Positions 61,925 through 64,000 of a stretch of DNA of 64,000 bases are shown here, piece after piece; the stretch's first letter is position 1; each line of letters starts with the position of its first letter. The position numbers and the translations under genes were made by a program. The notes below the pieces were generated by a model. It did not search any database. It saw nothing but the letters and a program-made list of their open reading frames with translations, and was not told the origin of the DNA. Origin of the DNA: Erythrobacter sp. 3-20A1M (lineage in GTDB: Bacteria > Pseudomonadota > Alphaproteobacteria > Sphingomonadales > Sphingomonadaceae); assembly GCF_018636735.1 (NCBI RefSeq), contig NZ_CP045200.1, forward strand, positions 1,612,001 to 1,676,000, read 5' to 3'.

Positions 61925-62155
61925 TCACCGCCCTCCGCAACATGTGGCGCCCTTGCGATCGGCACGCGTTTCCTGGATCGGCGGGCAGGGGATGGTGCCG
62001 AATGAGCAGAAGACACAGCAATCGCCCGCATTGGGGCGGAGTTTCACACCGCAACCATTGCAATCGTAGAAAAACCAGCAGGCATCCGTCGGCATTCTTT
62101 CGAGCTTTTTGTACCCGCAAGTAGGGCATGTGATCTCGGACTTCAGTTCGATCAT
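61925..62155 (-). CDS. GDCCVxC-domain small Cys-rich protein
   Basis: This 76-residue protein has nine or more Cys in zinc-ribbon-like pairs (TCPTCGYKK, YDCNGCGVKL, GDCCVFCSFG, IPCPPIQ, TCCGG). The GDCCVFC block names a small family found in mercury operons. It probably binds a soft metal in the cytoplasm. The ATG overlaps the merP stop by four bases. Confidence 0.88.
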   Translation of the reverse strand: MIELKSEITCPTCGYKKLERMPTDACWFFYDCNGCGVKLRPNAGDCCVFCSFGTIPCPPIQETRADRKGATCCGGR

Positions 62156-62493
62156 AGCGCGCTCTCTGAAAGGATCGCCGGATATCCGGCCTCGGTCGAC
62201 GCCGCGGCGATCGCGCTTGTGGTTGTTCGCTCAGGATCGAACTGCGCAGTCGCCGTCCTGGTCTCGTAATCGATAGTCACCTCGTGCACGCCTGCCACGC
62301 CTTCCATCGCGCGCCGAACCGTTATCGGGCAGGTCGCGCAGGTCATATTCTCGACCGCAAAACTTGCCGATTGCAGATGCGCGGAATTTTGTTGAACCCG
62401 TTCGTCGGAGTTTGGCGGAAACAAGGTCGCTGCCCAGATACCCGCTCCGGCCAGTCCCAGTATCGCAACTGCGACGATCATCGTCTTCTTCAT
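62152..62493 (-). CDS. merP: MerP-like periplasmic mercury-binding protein
   Basis: This 113-residue protein has an N-terminal signal/anchor (KTMIVAVAILGLAGAGIWAA) and an HMA domain with the binding motif ENMTCATCPITVRRAM. It collects Hg(II) in the periplasm and passes it to MerT. AGGAG lies 8 bases upstream of the ATG. A longer in-frame start lies within merT and is rejected. Confidence 0.9.
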   Translation of the reverse strand: MKKTMIVAVAILGLAGAGIWAATLFPPNSDERVQQNSAHLQSASFAVENMTCATCPITVRRAMEGVAGVHEVTIDYETRTATAQFDPERTTTSAIAAASTEAGYPAILSESAL

Positions 62494-62504
62494 CTTTCGA
62501 ACTC

Positions 62505-62867
62505 CTAGTAGAATTGCGGCGCCCACCACTCGACCGTGGACGAGGCAGCGACCAATACGGTCGCCAGCCACAGGGAGCTTTTGACGAGCAGGTTTGCTCC
62601 GGGCCGCGCGCAATATGTTCCGTCTTCGCAAGGTTCGGCTTGCCGAAAATAGACGTGCCGGAATCCAAGGGCCAAAAAGACAACCGCAATGGCGATAAAT
62701 ACCCATTTGTACGGTTCGAGCGCAGTGAGATTGCCGATCCACGCGCCGCTGATGCCAAGGCTCAGCAATAACAGCGGGGCAATACAGCAGGACGAGGCGA
62801 GTATCGCGCCGAGCGTCCCGCCGCTCGCCCATAAGCGCTGCGCGTTCTTGTGCATTTGATCGACCAT
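62505..62867 (-). CDS. merT: MerT mercuric transport protein
   Basis: This 120-residue protein has three spans, with the first Cys pair in span 1 (ILASSCCIAPLLLLSLGISG) and a second in the cytoplasmic loop (PCEDGTYCARPG). LTALEPYKWVFIAIA follows. It imports Hg(II) from MerP. The ATG at 62867 directly follows the expected transcript start, so the mRNA would have almost no leader. Confidence 0.92.
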   Translation of the reverse strand: MVDQMHKNAQRLWASGGTLGAILASSCCIAPLLLLSLGISGAWIGNLTALEPYKWVFIAIAVVFLALGFRHVYFRQAEPCEDGTYCARPGANLLVKSSLWLATVLVAASSTVEWWAPQFY

Positions 62868-62874
62868 GGAAACC

Positions 62875-62905
62875 AATGTACTCCCTGTAGTAACTACAGG
62901 TTCAA
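62875..62905 (-). promoter_or_regulatory. mer operator-promoter
   Basis: Minus strand: -35 TTGAAC (62905-62900), 19-base spacer, -10 TACATT (62880-62875). A dyad CCTGTAGT-A-ACTACAGG (62884-62900) occupies the spacer. This is the classic layout bound by MerR for the merT operon. Confidence 0.88.
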
Positions 62906-62926
62906 GCACTAATTGGCATATGGCTC

Positions 62927-63349
62927 ATGACAGCATCGCAAGTGATCAAACGGGGAGAACTGGCCAGACGGTCGGGCTGCAACCTTGAGACAATCCGCTA
63001 CTACGAGAACATCGGTCTGCTTCAGCCTCCCGAGCGTACGGCAAGCGGGCACAGGCTCTATCCACCCGGCGACCAGGCGCGGCTCGGCTTTATCTTGCGC
63101 GGCCGCGATCTGGGTTTTTCGATCGAGGAGCTCAAAAGCCTGCTCAGCCTCGTTGATTCGCACCCCTACAGCTGCGGCGAGGTTCGGGATCTGACCAATA
63201 ACCATCTGGCCAGCGTGCGAGCTAAAATTGCTGATTTGACTAGGTTGGAGCGCACGCTAGCCGATGTATCAGCCCGCTGCGAAGGCGGTGATGTTCCGGA
63301 ATGCCCCATCATAGATACGCTCTTTGGTCGTGGTCCTGGCGCCCGATAG
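62927..63349 (+). CDS. merR: MerR mercury-responsive regulator
   Basis: This 140-residue protein has a winged helix (IKRGELARRSGCNLETIRYYENIGL) and three Cys at 83, 118 and 126, matching the Hg(II) ligands of MerR. The last loop (CEGGDVPEC) is one residue shorter than in Tn501 MerR. It is divergent from merT across the mer operator, which it represses and, with Hg(II), activates. Confidence 0.9.
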   Translation: MTASQVIKRGELARRSGCNLETIRYYENIGLLQPPERTASGHRLYPPGDQARLGFILRGRDLGFSIEELKSLLSLVDSHPYSCGEVRDLTNNHLASVRAKIADLTRLERTLADVSARCEGGDVPECPIIDTLFGRGPGAR

Positions 63350-63488
63350 TGAAGCTATGCCGTCGGAACGGGTGCGCGTCTTGAAGCTATTTCGATCGAA
63401 GCCGGATGCGACGAGGCGAGGGAACGAATATGCGCCCTGTCCGTCCCCTCACTACAGAGCCTCGTCATTTAACTTTTGATAGCTTTCC

Positions 63489-63893
63489 ATGCCGACCACC
63501 ATTCTGATTGTCGAAGACGAATTCCTCATAGCTGTCGAAATGGAGGCGGTGGTTCACGATCTCGGTCATGAATCCGCAGGCATAGCCGACGACATGCAAT
63601 CGGCATTGGCAAAGGCTTCAGACGCGATCGATGTGGCGCTCGTCGATGTCAATCTGGCCGATGGAGCCACTGGTCCGAGGATCGGCGAGAAGCTTGCTGC
63701 GGATTTCGGGATCGAGGTTATTTTCGTAACCGCCAATCCCGCACAACTCGGCGAAGGGGTGAGCGGAACGCTGGGCGCGCTGGAAAAACCGGTCGATCTT
63801 AGCATTCTCAAGCAGGTTCTCGACTATGTCATTGCGGTCCGGAAGGGCGAAAAAATCGATCCGCCAGCCCGTCTTAGGCTCTTCTTTAACTAG
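63489..63893 (+). CDS. Single-domain response regulator
   Basis: This 134-residue receiver domain has an acidic pocket (ILIVEDEFLI), phospho-acceptor Asp53 (VALVDVNLADG), and LEKPVDLSIL with the conserved Lys. There is no output domain. It converges on the end of a histidine kinase gene, overlapping it by eight bases, so the two may be partners. This resembles HWE-kinase/receiver pairs of alphaproteobacterial stress pathways. Confidence 0.88.
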   Translation: MPTTILIVEDEFLIAVEMEAVVHDLGHESAGIADDMQSALAKASDAIDVALVDVNLADGATGPRIGEKLAADFGIEVIFVTANPAQLGEGVSGTLGALEKPVDLSILKQVLDYVIAVRKGEKIDPPARLRLFFN

Positions 63894-64000
63894 GCTCCTG
63901 CAACCTGCTTTTTCGGACATCCATGACGAGTTCAACGCCATCGTCATGCCAGGTTCTCTCGTAATTGCCTCCTAGCTGTTGCTTCACGGCCAACTCGATG
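63886..64000 (-). CDS. Histidine kinase, C-terminal end (partial)
   Basis: The last 37 codons of a leftward gene enter from the window edge: VKQQLGGNYERTWHDDGVEL and VMDVRKSRLQEPS. This resembles the end of the ATPase domain of HWE/HisKA_2 kinases, where a QLGG motif precedes the last strands. The rest of the gene lies outside the window. Confidence 0.6.
   Translation of the reverse strand, partial: IELAVKQQLGGNYERTWHDDGVELVMDVRKSRLQEPS

Noticed and set aside
1-64000. tRNA, rRNA, CRISPR arrays, or attachment sites flanking the island
   Set aside because: No cloverleaf, rRNA segment, regular spacer array or direct repeat pair of att type could be found by reading; island borders may lie outside the window.

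Overview
The window looks like an accessory island or megaplasmid segment from an alphaproteobacterium of the Sphingomonadales, probably Erythrobacteraceae-like. This rests on the high GC, on the copA/copB, FTR1 and cus gene forms, and on a lasso-peptide cluster with an isopeptidase and a TonB receptor. I could not run a search, so the lineage is inference. No rRNA, tRNA or CRISPR array was recognised.

Layout. 1-2.5 kb: a truncated cytochrome c, cytochrome b561 and a CtaG-like protein, then two gene remnants. 2.7-5.8 kb: a PbrR/CadR-type MerR regulator divergent from a CDF transporter, then a cytochrome c-FTR1 fusion. 5.8-17 kb: a leftward copper operon (small periplasmic protein, cusC, cusB with a fused CusF domain, cusA, cusF, multicopper oxidase, copper P-type ATPase, membrane protein). 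17.2-24.9 kb: a CueR regulon with five similar operators. Its genes encode Met-rich and small membrane proteins, CueR, a multicopper oxidase plus DUF411 protein, a membrane methyltransferase, a Cys-rich CBS protein, and possibly an SDR-VKOR-like fusion. 25-26.6 kb: 1-Cys peroxiredoxin, a structured repeat and a MerT-like protein. 27-41.9 kb: copper/thiol stress genes around a CnrY/CnrX/CnrH-like anti-sigma/sensor/ECF sigma module, with copA, copB and accessory genes. Five sites here share one promoter pattern: TKTRAGGGR, 15 bases, CGTAW. 42-47.4 kb: remnants of conjugation machinery (ssb', relaxase', trbL') followed by intact trbF, trbG, trbI and a DUF2274 gene. 47.7-55.5 kb: a complete lasso-peptide system with a 45-residue precursor, B protease, C cyclase, isopeptidase, TonB receptor and ECF sigma factor. 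55.9-57.6 kb: split DUF6499/DUF2285 genes and a LuxR-type regulator. 57.7-60.5 kb: arsR, arsI, a frameshifted arsC, acr3 and a YnfA gene. 60.5-63.4 kb: a mer-like operon (merR divergent from merT, merP, a GDCCVxC protein and a flavoprotein that is not a typical MerA). The window ends in a response regulator and the C-terminus of a histidine kinase.

How the genes work together. Periplasmic copper is oxidised or sequestered (CopA, CopB, two other oxidases, DUF411 and Met-rich proteins). It is pumped across the outer membrane by CusCBA/F and out of the cytoplasm by the P-type ATPase. Two separate regulons are visible in the DNA: CueR boxes in the left half and the ECF motif in the middle. The ECF motif links copper defence to persulfide, glutaredoxin, potassium-channel and amino-acid-permease functions.

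The most interesting items are the lasso-peptide cluster, whose precursor is short enough to be missed by gene callers, and the five-site ECF regulon under a CnrX-type sensor that keeps the exact spacing of the five known CnrX metal ligands.
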